DNA of 64,000 bases from assembly GCA_000499405.2 (NCBI GenBank), contig HG738137.1, positions 7,316,001 to 7,380,000 of the forward strand, written 5' to 3'. Made by a program: the position numbers and the translations under genes. Below are positions 1 through 12,829 of this stretch, one piece after another. Source of the DNA: Onchocerca volvulus (lineage: Eukaryota; Nematoda; Chromadorea; Rhabditida; Onchocercidae). The notes under the pieces were generated by a model, which had not been told where the DNA came from, did not search any database, and was given only the letters and a program-made list of their open reading frames with translations. Each line of letters starts with the position of its first letter. The first letter of the stretch is position 1.

Positions 1-1650
1 ATTTAAGCAGTGAAATGTTAGCAAGTGAATAAATTGAACTGAATCTAATAAATTTTCAAATTTCATGTTCTTAAATTATGATGTCTTACAATATATGTAG
101 AATTGCTTACCACATTCATTGCAGCATTGTTAGCACCCATCCCTTAGCATGAAGCAGTGGATGATCAATCAGTAAATAAATACCTCTCTCCCTATATTAT
201 GCTGAAATAAAGAAAATTTCATACTGAAACGAAATTTTATCGGACTATTACTAAATCAATAAGGCATAACAAAGGTCATTGTATTTCTCTAGTAAATATA
301 CAACGATCCTAATAAGGAACTGTTGCACTTGCCATCAAAAACAAATGTCAAATGTTTCCGCAAATTTTACCTACAGCTTAGTAACGTTTCAACCGCACAA
401 TGTATTAAATCATAAAAAATATGAAAAGTTTCAGGAAAACTGTATCTTTATAGCTTCAAAACCATCTTATCATTCATTCTGAGACCACGAAATGAAATTC
501 AACTGAAAATAATGAAAAACAATGGGCAAGTAGTGAAACAGAAATGAATGAAATGAAAGGGCAGAAAGAAGAAATAAAGGAAATAAGTACACAAAAAATG
601 ATTTTTTGAGGAATAACGAAAAAATAGCTAGAACAACTAACAACTACTCTTTTAATCATTCAACAAACAAGCAACAAAGATCGGAGAAATCTTTACCTTA
701 TTGCAGGAAGAAATTGTCCTTTATACGCATGTTAATGTATGAGCACTTTGACAGATGGTATATGTGATAAATGGTGTGAGCAGTTTTTCGTCATTAGTAA
801 TAATCGTCTTGCAATAGTCAAGAAAGTCTGAATTCTGTGAAAAAGAGCTGAAATTTCAGGAAATTATTATTTGATTGATATCCGAGTAATGGATAGGCGA
901 AAATTACATCGAAAATGAAGATTTTAAGGCATGAATACAACATGGCATGAAGAATGTTGAAATGGTGAAAATTATTTAGGTGTTAATTCCGTCTTAACCT
1001 AAAATTGCCTAATTAAAGCAATAAACTAATTAATAAGCATACATATAAGCTAACATAAATACATACACATCCAAACGTATGCACTTAATTAATAACAAAG
1101 GGGAATAAGACATCTGTCGATGTTTGTATCGTACCTGCAAATGCTATCATTCACATATTCACAAAATGATACGCAATTTAAGGTATAATGCGTAGGTGGC
1201 ATGCACCAGTATGCATACATATTGATACATCCCGCCCACGCGTCATGCATGCATGCGCGCACACGTCCTGAAGAAGATGGAAGGGAAGGAGGGCAACTCA
1301 GATGGGAGGAGCAGTGGGGCAAAGATGCGCGCTGCTAGACTCGAGTTGGTACTGCAGTTGAGATAGAAAGTTTGCAAGTCAGTGCTTTACTCTTCTCCAA
1401 CTGGTACTTTTAGTTTTGTTCACGCATATTCACGTACGAGAAACGTCGAAGAATAACATATGATTGCAATCTGTTATTTCGTTATCACTGCATATCAGGC
1501 CATCCATATCAGCTATCGGCTTGCTCTAAAATTCGCATTTGTCTCGCATACATAAATTATCTGTGCACTAAAACCTTCCAGAATCGTTGCATATAGATCA
1601 TCTGTTGTGAACGATAGCTGCATGCTAATATTCTTCATTGATAAGATCTT
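1..1650. other. Intergenic/upstream region of Mn-SOD
   Basis: No gene is recognised. ORFs here are short and of low complexity. A locally GC-richer patch at about 1200-1360 (alternating ATGCATGCATGCGCGC-type sequence, then GA-rich) stands out from the AT-rich surroundings and lies roughly 300-450 bases upstream of the SOD start, so it may belong to its promoter. That role is inferred from position only. Confidence 0.4.
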
Positions 1651-1664
1651 TTTACAGATTATTG
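1649..1664 (+). other. Splice acceptor just upstream of Mn-SOD ATG
   Basis: A CTTTTTACAG acceptor ends at 1657, leaving only 7 bases before the ATG at 1665. No upstream coding exon is needed by the protein, so this is a likely spliced-leader trans-splice site. It supports the choice of start. Confidence 0.55.
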
Positions 1665-3431
1665 ATGAATCTGATTATTGGCGTCGCAGGTCGCTTATTG
1701 GTTGGCAAGAAGTAAATTAGTTAAAGTTTCAAGTCCCAAAAATTACTAACAAGTTGTTGTGTTGACTTTTCAACTCAATAACTTATTATGAAATTGTTGG
1801 ATCGGAAAAAAAGAAGTTATTACCAAAATCTTTTAGTGAACTTTATTTGAAAGTCTTTTAAAATAATAGCTGAAAATTATTTTGAACCTAATAGATTCGA
1901 TATTTACAGCTATTGTCTGAATACACAACGACTAAAACATGTTCTTCCTGATTTACCATACGATTATGGAGCCTTGGAGCCGATATTGTCGGCCGAAATT
2001 ATGCAAGTTCATCACGGTAAACATCATGCTGCATATGTAAATGCTCTTAATCAAGCCGAAGAGAAAGTAAAAGAAGCGCTAGCAAAAGGTTTGTGAACAA
2101 TTTTGCTAAAATTTTGAGAATGAAGGAAACAAAACTCATATTACTTGGACTCACAGTTAGATAAATTTTAAACAGCATATTCCCCAATCAAATAAAAAAG
2201 AAAACTCTGTTATTTTTTAATTCATCTTTAGACAAATCACTAATCCCAAGATTCAGATGACATCGATTCCCTGAAGTCAGAACGGTTGTAATTTGTGTAA
2301 TGAATCAATTCAAATTGAGACATTTGAAGCAGTAGTTTGACGTGGTTTCATTTTTCTTGTTATGAAATTTTCTCAATGTTTAGATAAAAAATTAAGATTC
2401 TTACATGAGTTGAGACTACAATCATTTTCTAGTTCTGTTTAATTTTCTTGAGGAGATACACAGGCTGCTGTTGCTGGCACAAAATTAATGAATTTCAACA
2501 CTGGCGGACACATTAATCATACACTGTTCTGGGAAGGATTAACTGCCGTAAAGAATAGCGGAGAACCGAATTGTAAGTTCTTGTCCTAAAAAATATGTTT
2601 TTAAGAATTAGTTTCAGTGTTAAATTTCATTTCCCATCTTATATGCAATGAGATACGTTCATAATTTCAAGAAATCTTTAGATAATGAGCAAAGGAAAGT
2701 CTTTGAAACTCGGAAATCAGTCCTTTAATTTAATGTATGATGGTTATCAACAGATCTTTACAAATTTTTTTTTTTTGTTATGGCAAATAATTTTTTTATA
2801 GCTGAATTAATGACGGCTATAAAGAAGGATTTCGGGTCTTTGGAAACGATGATAGATAAGTTAAATGCTAAAACAATTGCGATCCAAGGTTCCGGATGGG
2901 GATGGCTTGCTTATGACAAGGAAATGAAACGTTTGCAACTTGCTTGTTGTCCCAACCAAGATCTTCTTGAGCCAACAACAGGTAAATAGTATAACGAAAA
3001 TTGGATAGGAACATCCTTTTTTTATAAAAGTTCCAATTATAATAAATCATTTCTCTTAATCAAAATGAATGTTCATATCATGGTCTGCTTGTCTTTTATG
3101 GAGATGAAAAATCATATCACTGTAATAAAGTAGGTCTTGCTTTGATAAACATTACGTGTGAGATAGATAAGCACATTATGTTATGTGTCAAATTAATGGT
3201 GATTCTGAGAATTTTTGAGAGAAATGTATACAAAACGGTTTAGACAACTGCAAATGCACATTTTATTTGCTACCTATTGTTTTAGGTCTAATTCCACTAT
3301 TTTGCATCGATGTCTGGGAACATGCTTATTATCTGCAGTATAAAAATTTACGGCCAGATTTCGTGAAAGCTATTTGGAAAATTGCGAATTGGAAAATAAT
3401 CAGTGATCGCTACATTAAAGCTAGAGGATAA
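1665..3431 (+). CDS. sod-2: Mitochondrial manganese superoxide dismutase
   Basis: Five exons: 1665-1711, 1910-2088, 2453-2572, 2802-2981, 3286-3431, giving 223 residues, close to other nematode Mn-SODs. It converts superoxide to oxygen and hydrogen peroxide in the mitochondrial matrix. Residues 1-25 form a basic, hydroxyl-containing presequence; the mature part begins at [10 protein letters not shown]. All four metal ligands are present: His50 (in HHGKHH), His98 (NHTLFW), Asp183 and His187 (DVWEHAYY). The IQGSGWGWL glutamine is typical of Mn rather than Fe enzymes. The first intron was placed by phase (AA|GTAAAT at 1711). Exon 3 needs an unusual acceptor ending TTGAG at 2452 to keep the GDTQ residues and frame; the more usual CACAG at 2463 breaks the frame. 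A possible AATAAA poly(A) signal lies near 3601. Identification is secure. Confidence 0.96.
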
Positions 3432-4676
3432 TCTTTCATGAAAGCTATTAAATGAAATTTGCTAAAAGGTACTCGACATTCCATCACTTTGCCTTCCTCA
3501 TGAAAATTTAAATATTCTTCTATAATACAAATTACAATTGAATTCGGTTCATAATTCTTCCAACTTTGAATGGAAGCATTATCAATAAGTATGTATAAAT
3601 AAATAAAAGCATTGTCAACATTTATGAACTATCATCGGAAATGAATTAAACATTTAAAGAATAGTTCATTAAAAAACCCTAGTCCCATTAGGAACTTGTG
3701 CAATTTCCGGTATTTTGATATTGTTCAACGTTCATGTAAAATTGGTAGTTTTTCGAACTAGAACTTCGATGAACTTTGTTCTTGCAATCGCAGTTCGAAG
3801 TACGTTTTATTTGAAGTATTGTGACTAATCTCAATAAATTTTTTCTCTGGATTTATATTTGATTCTCTCATGTTAAGGTTTTTCAGATTACAATTTTTAG
3901 GATGATCTAAATGATGAAATTACAATAGTTCACTGATCAATCCTTAGCAACCATTTCATTCACCAAGAACCAAAAGCATTAAAATACTGTTAGATGCTAG
4001 ACAGATATTAGCTCCTGAAAATATCATATATCGACTTTTACATACCGAATTGTAAGTAATAAATCATTCGCAAAGCAAACTGCAGATGATATTAGAAATA
4101 CTGCTGACATTTTTTGTCGTTTTAAAAACGATTAGGAAAAGATTTATTTACTATAAAGATTCAGCAAATTGAAAATCTGGAAACATGCAAAATAAATGCT
4201 GTAAGGTAATTACATAGCAGTGATTTCATTAAACATAACTAAAGGTTGATAAATACAAATGATTGAAAAGATGTTTCGAGGATTTTCTTCATAGGGATGT
4301 CTCAGTGTTCGATAAAAAGTGTTCATAAATATCTAGATAGTCTCGGTATTATTATTCAAGACATACAAGGTCTCTAATTTAAACTTTCTTTCAAAGAGCA
4401 TTCAAAAAAGATCAGAAGCCAGATGAATGGCAATTTTTAAGCCGCATATGCTATGTTATTCTAATTTCTTATGAAATCCACATCATTATCATATTGGGAT
4501 TGCAATTCCTCGCATTCATATGCTATTTGATATCCTTTGAACTTTAGCGAAAGTGCGCGCATCATCTTACAACGTTCTCAGTTAGCACGAAAAAACAAAG
4601 TTTCGTTTGCCATTCTCTTGATTGGTTTTTCCCAATTCGGATTATCGACTACTAAAAGCTGCTGAATTTCACTGCA
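3432..4676. other. Convergent 3' intergenic region
   Basis: This lies between the 3' ends of the SOD (+) and NELF-C/D (-) genes. No coding segment is recognised. It holds candidate AATAAA poly(A) signals for SOD near 3601 and otherwise only AT-rich sequence. Confidence 0.5.
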
Positions 4677-7600
4677 TTAAGCTTGTGATGATCTAGCTTC
4701 GCCGGCCAAAGGCGTGCAATGATCAATAAATTCTTTTGCGGCAGGAATTTTGTCACTAATATTTTGGTCGAAAATTTCACAATTTGATACAATCGGCAGA
4801 AAAACATCAATAAAATCTTCCGAATAAGGTGGAGCAACAATTTCCAGAACTTCAATCGCGAAATACCTGAATTTTAATTGGAATAATCATAAAATTTAAG
4901 ATAATTTTTTACCAAATTCAATTATATATATATATATATATAAATTTTTTTTTTCAGCAAAAATGAAAACAATATCAACATAAATGAACTGAAAAAGGAA
5001 GTGATTCGACGACTGATGGCATCATCAATTTTTCCCCGATCTTTCATGTGTGTTTCTATAACATGAAATAGCATATTCTGGTAATCTTAATATAATTTTC
5101 GAATGAAAAGCATATTACCACCAAAGAATCTAGATCAGTTCATTAAAGTAATTCGAAGATTACCTGACAAGAGAAATGTCGATTTGACCATCTCGAAACA
5201 TTTTGTTAATTTTTTCAACAACCGATAAGGCTAAGCCAACTGATAATAAATGAACGAAACGATCGATTATACTGCGTTGTTTTTCCATAATAACTTCAGC
5301 AGCTTCATTCATCGTTGACTGCCTATCATACAACTCACAGAGAATTCGAAAAACTCTGAAAATTTATAAATCCGTCAAGTGAAAAATACTGCTATAGAAA
5401 TTATTGAACTCACCCAGCTATATAGGTATCAAACTAATACATTATTATACTTATAATAGTTGTGAAAATATTGTATGCACGAAATCTACAATCCAAGTAC
5501 CAGAAAAGCATATACGATTTATGATTGATGACTTGCACATAAAGGTGCATCTAAGAATTTTCAAAAAGACGTTATCCTATTTGAACTGAATATGTATCTA
5601 ATAAGGAAGCCAATTTAGTCAATCTGTATCTTTGATAATTTTAAGAATATCAGTTTAGAAATGAGATAGAAGTAGTTTCGAAAAAGAGGTATAAAAAAAT
5701 ACTTTAGTTGTAAATTAGGATGTGTTGTAGCAATCTGATCGAGCAATACAAAATGCACCGGTTCCGGTTCACTGATAAGCTCATCACTCAAAAGATTTCC
5801 ACGTAAATAATATAACAATCCAGCAGCAATAACAGGAAGACGTATTGCGCATAACAATGATTTCATTTCCTTCAGAAGATCATCTGTTTTTTCCAGCAAA
5901 CTAACTATTCGTTCAATGCTATCCCTAGTCATGTTTAATTCCTGTCGATTCTGCACTCGGCCGGTAGTCATCTTCTGTTCACCAACAGATGATGCATATG
6001 CCAATAAATAGACATATTTTGGGCGATGATCAACATGAACCTTGATACCTTCATATGCGAAAAGTGAATCAATTAACATATCAACGAAGAAATGTTCCCG
6101 AATTAACTCAACTGGCGGCGGATTTGACGAAACGTATTGCTGGAAAGGAAAAAAAAACACAACCATTTGATTGTAAGTGTAATGGAGAAGAAAAAAAAAA
6201 AATAAATGAAGACCAAAACTAATTGAAAATTAATGTGTTACGCCCAAAGTTATATTATGTGAAAGTATTTCACAGAAAACAGGAAAAAATATAGAAGTAA
6301 TACTAAAGGATGATTAACTTGATAAAGTTGCGTGATATCCGCAGGATTCAAACACTGCTTACTCATCATTGTATGCATTGCTTGTAATAAGTTTAATGTA
6401 ATCTGTTCCTCATGCGACTGCTTTAATGCGATATGTAATGCCGATGTATCTTGCTCACGATCATGTGCTTCCATACGCAGCACTTGGGAAATATGAGCAC
6501 AAGCAGCAGAAGCCATTCCGGTTTCCTGGTAATTTATATGGGATGAATTATAAATATTTGAAGTTACCAATATTACTAGAATTATTTATTCATTTAAGAT
6601 AAAATCTTCTGATGTTAATTTTCATGAGATTTACACTCGAATTACCAATTCCATTTAATGCATGCTAGTCAAACAATTCTTGAACATTCAAAATGCTTGT
6701 ATTTTTCAGTTCATATAGACAATATAAGAACATGTCAAACATGCCATATATTGTTAAAAATATTAATTAGATCTAAACGTACTTCCTCACACATAACATG
6801 TAATAGCGCTTGTGTATATAGATATGTATGCTCACTATGGCATACAACTCGAACAAGCTCAGCGAGAGCATTTTCATAAGCTTCTGTCATCGGACCTCGA
6901 CGATGTTCACGAAATACAGCATCAATTGTGAATAGAACTACTCGTGAAAAAATTTCGAGCTGCAATAAGAAATCAAAGTATTTCATCCAATTCACTTTAA
7001 AAAAAAAATTCATTCCCCAGCAAACTTATTCCAATCTATAAATAGAAAATCAGTATTTAAGTATATTTTTCTTGAATTATAACATTAATAACACAGTCAA
7101 ACACTTCATAAACTTTCCAAATATTTCCATAGTATTATTAAGAGGCAAAATTAATGCTTTCCTAATTTTAATAGCTTATATTTTAGCTCTATATGACAGC
7201 AAGGAATATTTTAAATAGTAGATATTTTCCTGATGTCATTAATCATCGAATTAAAAGTAGTATGAATGAAAAACTTTGCCTGTTGAGCTGCAGTGTTTAC
7301 GTTACTAATTTCATGTTGGAAACCGGCATCTGATATTAATTTCACAGCAAAATTTAACATCAAACAGTGAGGATACTGCTCAGCAAGCGAATAAATTAGC
7401 CGCCGCCAAGGTCTGCAAAAAATTTAATCTCACTAGATCCGTATTTTAAAGTGATTTTTTTGAAGTGTCATTAATGAAATGAACACTGGCTAAGTGTTGG
7501 TAGAAGTCTCGTTTCACTCTTCACTATATGTAATATATATCTAATCCATTTGAAAGTTTTTTCATTATGAGAAAGCACATATCAATACAATACCATTAAA

Positions 7601-8557
7601 AAGGCGAAATTTTTATGAACCAAATGCAAAAAGTGTAACTGACTTATGCGAGATCAATTCAGGTAACCATTCAATGCCAACACCTTCTGCTTCGAATATT
7701 TTGTCCGCTAATTCAGGTTGGAAATGTTTCGCAATCAAAGAACTCAAGGCTGATTCGAAACATTCGTTTACCGTCGTTCGACTACCCTCCAAGTCTGCTA
7801 ACCAGTCACCGATGAGGTTACAAAGCTTTAAAAAAATTGTTTAACAACAATTCTTTGTAATGCAACCTTCAAATTTATAACAGCCTTATTGATGAGATTA
7901 AAAAAAAAAAAAACTGTTAATTTCCCTCAATGTTTATTTGCATAATTCTTTATCTAATTATCAAAGCAAAATTTACTTTATGACTTGTTTATATGTCGGT
8001 ATTATTACTTACCAACATATAATCAGTTATTTCTTGGATAAGGTGCTTATTGTTTATTGATATATCCATCTTTTATTATGCAAACGAATTTTTTTACCTG
8101 GCCCAATGAACAGTAGTTTTCAGAAAGTAAATTGACAACTGTCTCCGGATCTCCACCACATCGAAAAAATGTCTGCAATACCCCAACTATTTGTGGTTCC
8201 ATAACGAAATCGGGAACTGGAATTTATTACTCACTCAATTTATAATATTTCATGTCACAATTTAAGTCGATGTTGATCTCTAATTAATAATTAGTAGATT
8301 GTTTATGGAAAAAAATGACATGCAGTAGTGTCAAACTTCTGGCCTCGATAAACAGCTTAGCGAATTCAGTTGGCTGCATGATAGCACAATGCTTCACTTA
8401 CTTTACGACTTCAAGCTACTTTCCCTTAAAACACAATAATTCCTTCCAGTTTGGAAAACTTACGATTAAGATGTCGTATGCAGTGATCCAATAACATTTT
8501 TTTCTCTTCTTCATTTGTTTCATCATCACCTTCTCCATAGTCATCGGAGTCTTCCAT
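4677..8557 (-). CDS. NELFCD: Negative elongation factor complex subunit C/D (TH1)
   Basis: Nine exons on the minus strand: 8557-8464, 8216-8098, 7825-7644, 7412-7280, 6959-6783, 6525-6319, 6139-5703, 5355-5164, 4866-4677. They give 576 residues (human NELF-D about 590). NELF-C/D is a helical scaffold subunit of NELF, which with DSIF holds RNA polymerase II at promoter-proximal pauses. Conserved stretches in order: acidic N-terminus with [135 protein letters not shown] and VIAPPY-like VAPPYSEDF. Intron 4 uses a GC donor (CAG|GCAAAG at 7279). Phase agrees at every junction. The ATG is the only one giving the acidic N-terminus typical of the family. Confidence 0.94.
4923..4942. repeat. (TA)10 microsatellite
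   Basis: A run of TA dinucleotides inside the last intron of the NELF-C/D gene. Confidence 0.9.
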
Positions 8558-9422
8558 TTATGTTAGTAATAAATTGAATTTTTTAAAAATACACTCGGTC
8601 TAAAATGTTCATCTTTTAATTACGCACTTCGCTAACGAATTCATTAATTCCCATCCATTAACTTCGCCCTTCATTCTATTCAACTAGTCAGTTTATCCTG
8701 GTCCATCCACTTAGTCATTTTAAACTGAATTTAATCACTTTACATTATAGCCTCAACAATGTCTTCGAGAACACATCGTAAACTTGCATTATCATTTACC
8801 TTCTGCATAATTATTTTATTTTGCTAAGATTTAAAGATTAATATCTTTCAAAAAATGGCAACAAAGACTAGAGATAAACTGAATTTTGAAGATGTTAAAT
8901 CTTTTGCAATTTTTTGAAAAACATCACCACAAGCTTTATTAAATACATATGCACTATAAACCAGTTAACTGACAAAAAAATGCATCACAATAAACTTCGA
9001 AAAATTCATTTTACCAGACTGATAGCATATTTGGAATAAATTAACAATGAAGTTGTTGGAGAACTTCTATCCAGAGAAAAAACTTGGTGGAATTTCAGTG
9101 GTATTTGATGGAAAAAATGTGATCATTTAGTGATCTGCAGGAACTCAGAATGATTGATATCGCGGAAATTTAAAAAACAATATCATGAAAACGGACGATC
9201 TCCGTAATGCAAAAATATTTCTTTAGGAGAAGGGGAAGAAAGATGGATTAAAGTTTACATATAAAATTCGGAACTAGAAGTCTAATTTGGAAAACTTGAC
9301 GCAGGTTAATTCAAAAATTACTTCCTTGAATTTTCTTAAGTCACGACAATTTTTAAAATATTGAATGCTGAAGTAAACCTATTATTTCACCTTACAGAAA
9401 CAATCATACTATTAGCGTTTAT
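8558..9422. other. Spacer between NIPP1 and NELF-C/D
   Basis: About 865 bases separate the NIPP1 stop from the NELF-C/D start on the same strand. Nothing coding is seen. The spacing is longer than typical C. elegans operons (about 100 bases), so co-transcription is possible but not supported by the sequence. Confidence 0.4.
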
Positions 9423-12058
9423 TTATGCCAGAACTCGACTCTGATTCAATTTTCTGCCTGGCCATGATTCTTTGGCATATTTCTTCTTGTGAGGTGCATC
9501 ACCATCTTCATCGTCATGTATTCGATGCGCTCCCTGAACGAAAGGCCCAATATGTCCCGAGGTAGGTTCTGGTAAACTTTTCGCATATAGTTCCAAATCC
9601 GGAGCAGCATTCATAACAATCGACAAACTTGAAATCATTGGCTGTACATACCTGAACAGTAATTTATAATAGAAAAACGGTCGATTGGAAATATTAAATT
9701 AAAGATATAAACTCTATCAAGTCGATTAATCAAACATTTTTCGCTCAAAGGTTTCTTAAAAAAAAACTTCGGTGCCAGGACAAAATTTTCAGATTTCACT
9801 ATCTCGTCATCTTAATTATGTTTTTCTAATACTAAAATAAACTAATGGAATTCGAAATGCACTCAGAAATGAGTATGATCCAACAAGATAATAATGAAAA
9901 GACGCACCTTGTATTTTTGTAATCATCCACGCGTCCAGGTCTAAGAATTTTCTTTTGAGTAGGGCCTTCCTTAGTTCTTTGCTCAGTCCCTTCATCCAAA
10001 GATTTCCGCTTTGTAGATATAATTGCAGTAGCAACCAAATTCCGAAAACGTCCTACTGTTGGATCAATATCTTCTTAAAGAGAAAATCATATTTAAATTG
10101 AAATAAGATCAACGACTGATGATTACAAATTATTAAACCGAAAATAATTGCCGAGTAAATCAACATTATATGATCCAGATTTGCAAATTATTTGGTAAAA
10201 TCACTCGTAAACTTGCCTGGATTAATTATAGTTTCCTCTTCAATAAATGCAACATTTCCACGTTGCCTTTTTTTTCGTCGTGCATCTTCAAGTGAAATCG
10301 GTATGACCGGTATCCGTCTATTTAGTGCTGTGTTATACTCAGTTAGATTCTAAAAATTGTTAAAACAACGAATTTCTCTTTAGATTTAATTTGATTACCA
10401 GTAATGAATGTAATGTCGTATAATGGTAGTATCGAATGATATAATGATCGGAATAAATTTTTTACAATAGGAGATAAAAACAAAGAAGTAGGCTAGTTAT
10501 GATTCAACTTCCCCATGAGATCAGGACCACAGGAAAAAAAGTCCAGAATTAAATTCATCAAAGACTCACCAAAAACAGGCCAAAAGGATTCAGTCAGCTA
10601 GGCATTATTGAGAAAATTATCCTTCTTTATAGCATGGAAAGAGATATCTAAGATATAAAAAAAGAAGACTCTAGTTTTTTATGGAAGTAACCAGAACTGC
10701 ACACTCTTACTCATCAAAAATGAGATCAGAAAAATATATAAAAAAAAATTTTAAGACTCAGCGTTCAACCTCAAGCTCATGTTCCTCTGGTAACAAATCT
10801 TTATTTCCTTCATCATCATCATTGGCCGAATCAAGTTTAGCGCGTAATATATATCTCCTAGTGGAAGCACCGAAATGAAAAATGCTCGCAATATCTATGA
10901 AAACTGGCTGCTTTGGTTCAATGCGAACTTTACCAATAAAAGTACCATGACCTAAAAGAAAATATTTGAAACCAATATCCATTACTAATTTTCTACATAT
11001 AAAGATTTTCTTCAGATGTGGCTTAAGACCGTTCTATTTACTGCAACAAATACAAAAAAAAATCTTTTTTTAGTGTTCCATTTTCATGCTAGTCCACGGC
11101 TAACTAATGTTAAATGAGGTCTATGCTTAAAAATATAAAGGGATGAAAGGATTAAGTTCTCAAGAAGCTGCGGTTTTTCACAGAACACAAAAATGACACC
11201 TAGAGGTAGTTGACGATAGCTTAAAGAGACAAACAGCCCCATGTTTATTCTAAGAGCAGAAATTTTTCCCATAAGATACTAATGAGAACAACTGCATTTA
11301 AAGACGGAATCACATTTAATGTATTCTTACAAATCTTTTTTTGTGGAATTTATACATTGAGCTTGCTGAAATACTGGTGAAAATAACGAAGAACCTACAA
11401 CTGTTCATATCTATAAGTGCAAATCGTTGCAGGAATTTGTGATAAATAAGAACAGCATGCACCCTGGAACATGATGCATGTTCCACCACAAAATCACATT
11501 GTTTCGGATTACGTCCAAAGAAATAGGCACGCTTTTCATCAACCATCAATTTCTGAGAAACAATAGACATAAGATCTCAAGAACATTTTTTTTTTCTCTT
11601 TTTTGGGATCCTTTCAATATTGGAGTAAGAAACTAATATGATTAAAATAAACAGTTCGAGTTCAAGAAAAATCGAGACTAATTCTTTTATTGTTCAACTT
11701 TTTATTTACTGACTGTCAGTAAAAATTTTTCTCTTAACCAACACGTAGTTACAATGTTTTCTAGACTCGCTTGAAGACGCAAATGCCAACATCGTGGACG
11801 ATATAACTTCGTAAAAGATTTCATAAGTATACGACATACCTGGATCAACTGATCACCTTTCACAACATCGAGATGGCATCCACTTGGTGGTCTCCCCGCC
11901 CAAGGAGGTATTTCATAGTCAGTTACAGTATTTCCAGCGTTTTCTCCCGAAGTAGTTACAGCGGGTAGAACTGCAGTCACGGGTGTAGAAGTTACGGTGC
12001 ATAAATGTGCAACTGGTCCTGGAGTACGTTTTCCATCGTTGGCTACGTCTGAGGACAT
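9423..12058 (-). CDS. PPP1R8: Nuclear inhibitor of protein phosphatase 1 (NIPP1), FHA domain
   Basis: Six exons: 12058-11840, 11552-11402, 10951-10770, 10349-10217, 10073-9908, 9651-9423, giving 359 residues (human 351). NIPP1 targets protein phosphatase 1 in the nucleus and is linked to splicing and Polycomb complexes. Visible features in order: a Ser/Thr/Val-rich N-terminal extension; WAGRPPSGCHLDVVKGDQLI; an FHA domain (FGRNPKQCDFVVEHASCSRVHAVLIYHK, then HGTFIG and FGASTRRYILR; split here for length); acidic LLPEEHELE; NLTEYNTALNRRI; a basic RRKKRQRGNVAF segment carrying the PP1-binding RVxF-type motif (VAF); EDIDPTVGRFRNLV; and a C-terminal KKKYAKESWPGRK. Intron 4 has a GC donor (CAG|GCAAGT at 10216). 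The start at 12058 is preferred; an in-frame ATG at 12139 would add 27 residues, but a splice-acceptor-like TTATAG lies between them. Confidence 0.93.
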
Positions 12059-12829
12059 TGATGCCACCAAATTTTCACAAACTATAATTCTAGTATGAAA
12101 AATCCCGAATGCTACAGTAAAACTACATGAAGGCATCACAGGAAATAATTCTAGTCAACTACTTGTAGCAGTGGTAATAACGAAATATTGAATATTGACA
12201 ACACAATGACAACCAAAATCTCAAAACTTCATGATAAGCTCATTTATTTTCACTGAGAAACAATCTTTTAACGTGCACATCCAAATTCACCTTTTCTGAA
12301 CATTATTCAGATTCGAATAAAGCTACTTTAAATAAATCTATTTCGAACTAAGAAACTTGCAAATTACCTAAAAATACAAGATGGCAGAATTGTATAATAC
12401 TGTTGAGCAAAGTTTCAAAACCTATCTTTAAATTATTAACATATTTAATGGAAAAACACTTTATTCAAGGTTTACAGCAATTACAGACAATTTAAGATGC
12501 ACAAAGCCAAAATTTTCATTGTTTAATAATCACGAATACAATCAACTATATGAATACAGTGCAAATTTCATCTCAAAAGTAAGACAATATGAATATTATT
12601 GCACACTGATAAAAGAAAAAGATAAAGCTCTACATTATACAAACAGAGACCAGTACTGAATGACTAAGCTCTTATTCTAACAGTAAAACAGCTAATTAGC
12701 TGTGAAATTATCCACAGAAAATATTGGTTAAAAATCACTCGATTAGTTAAAAAGAAACCTGTTTTTAAATATCACTAAGTTGATATTTAGGCAAGAAGGA
12801 GATAAAGCTTGCAATGTGAATTCATTGGA
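12059..12829. other. Spacer between 5'-nucleotidase copy a and NIPP1
   Basis: About 770 AT-rich bases between two minus-strand genes. No coding segment, RNA gene or repeat is recognised. Confidence 0.4.
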
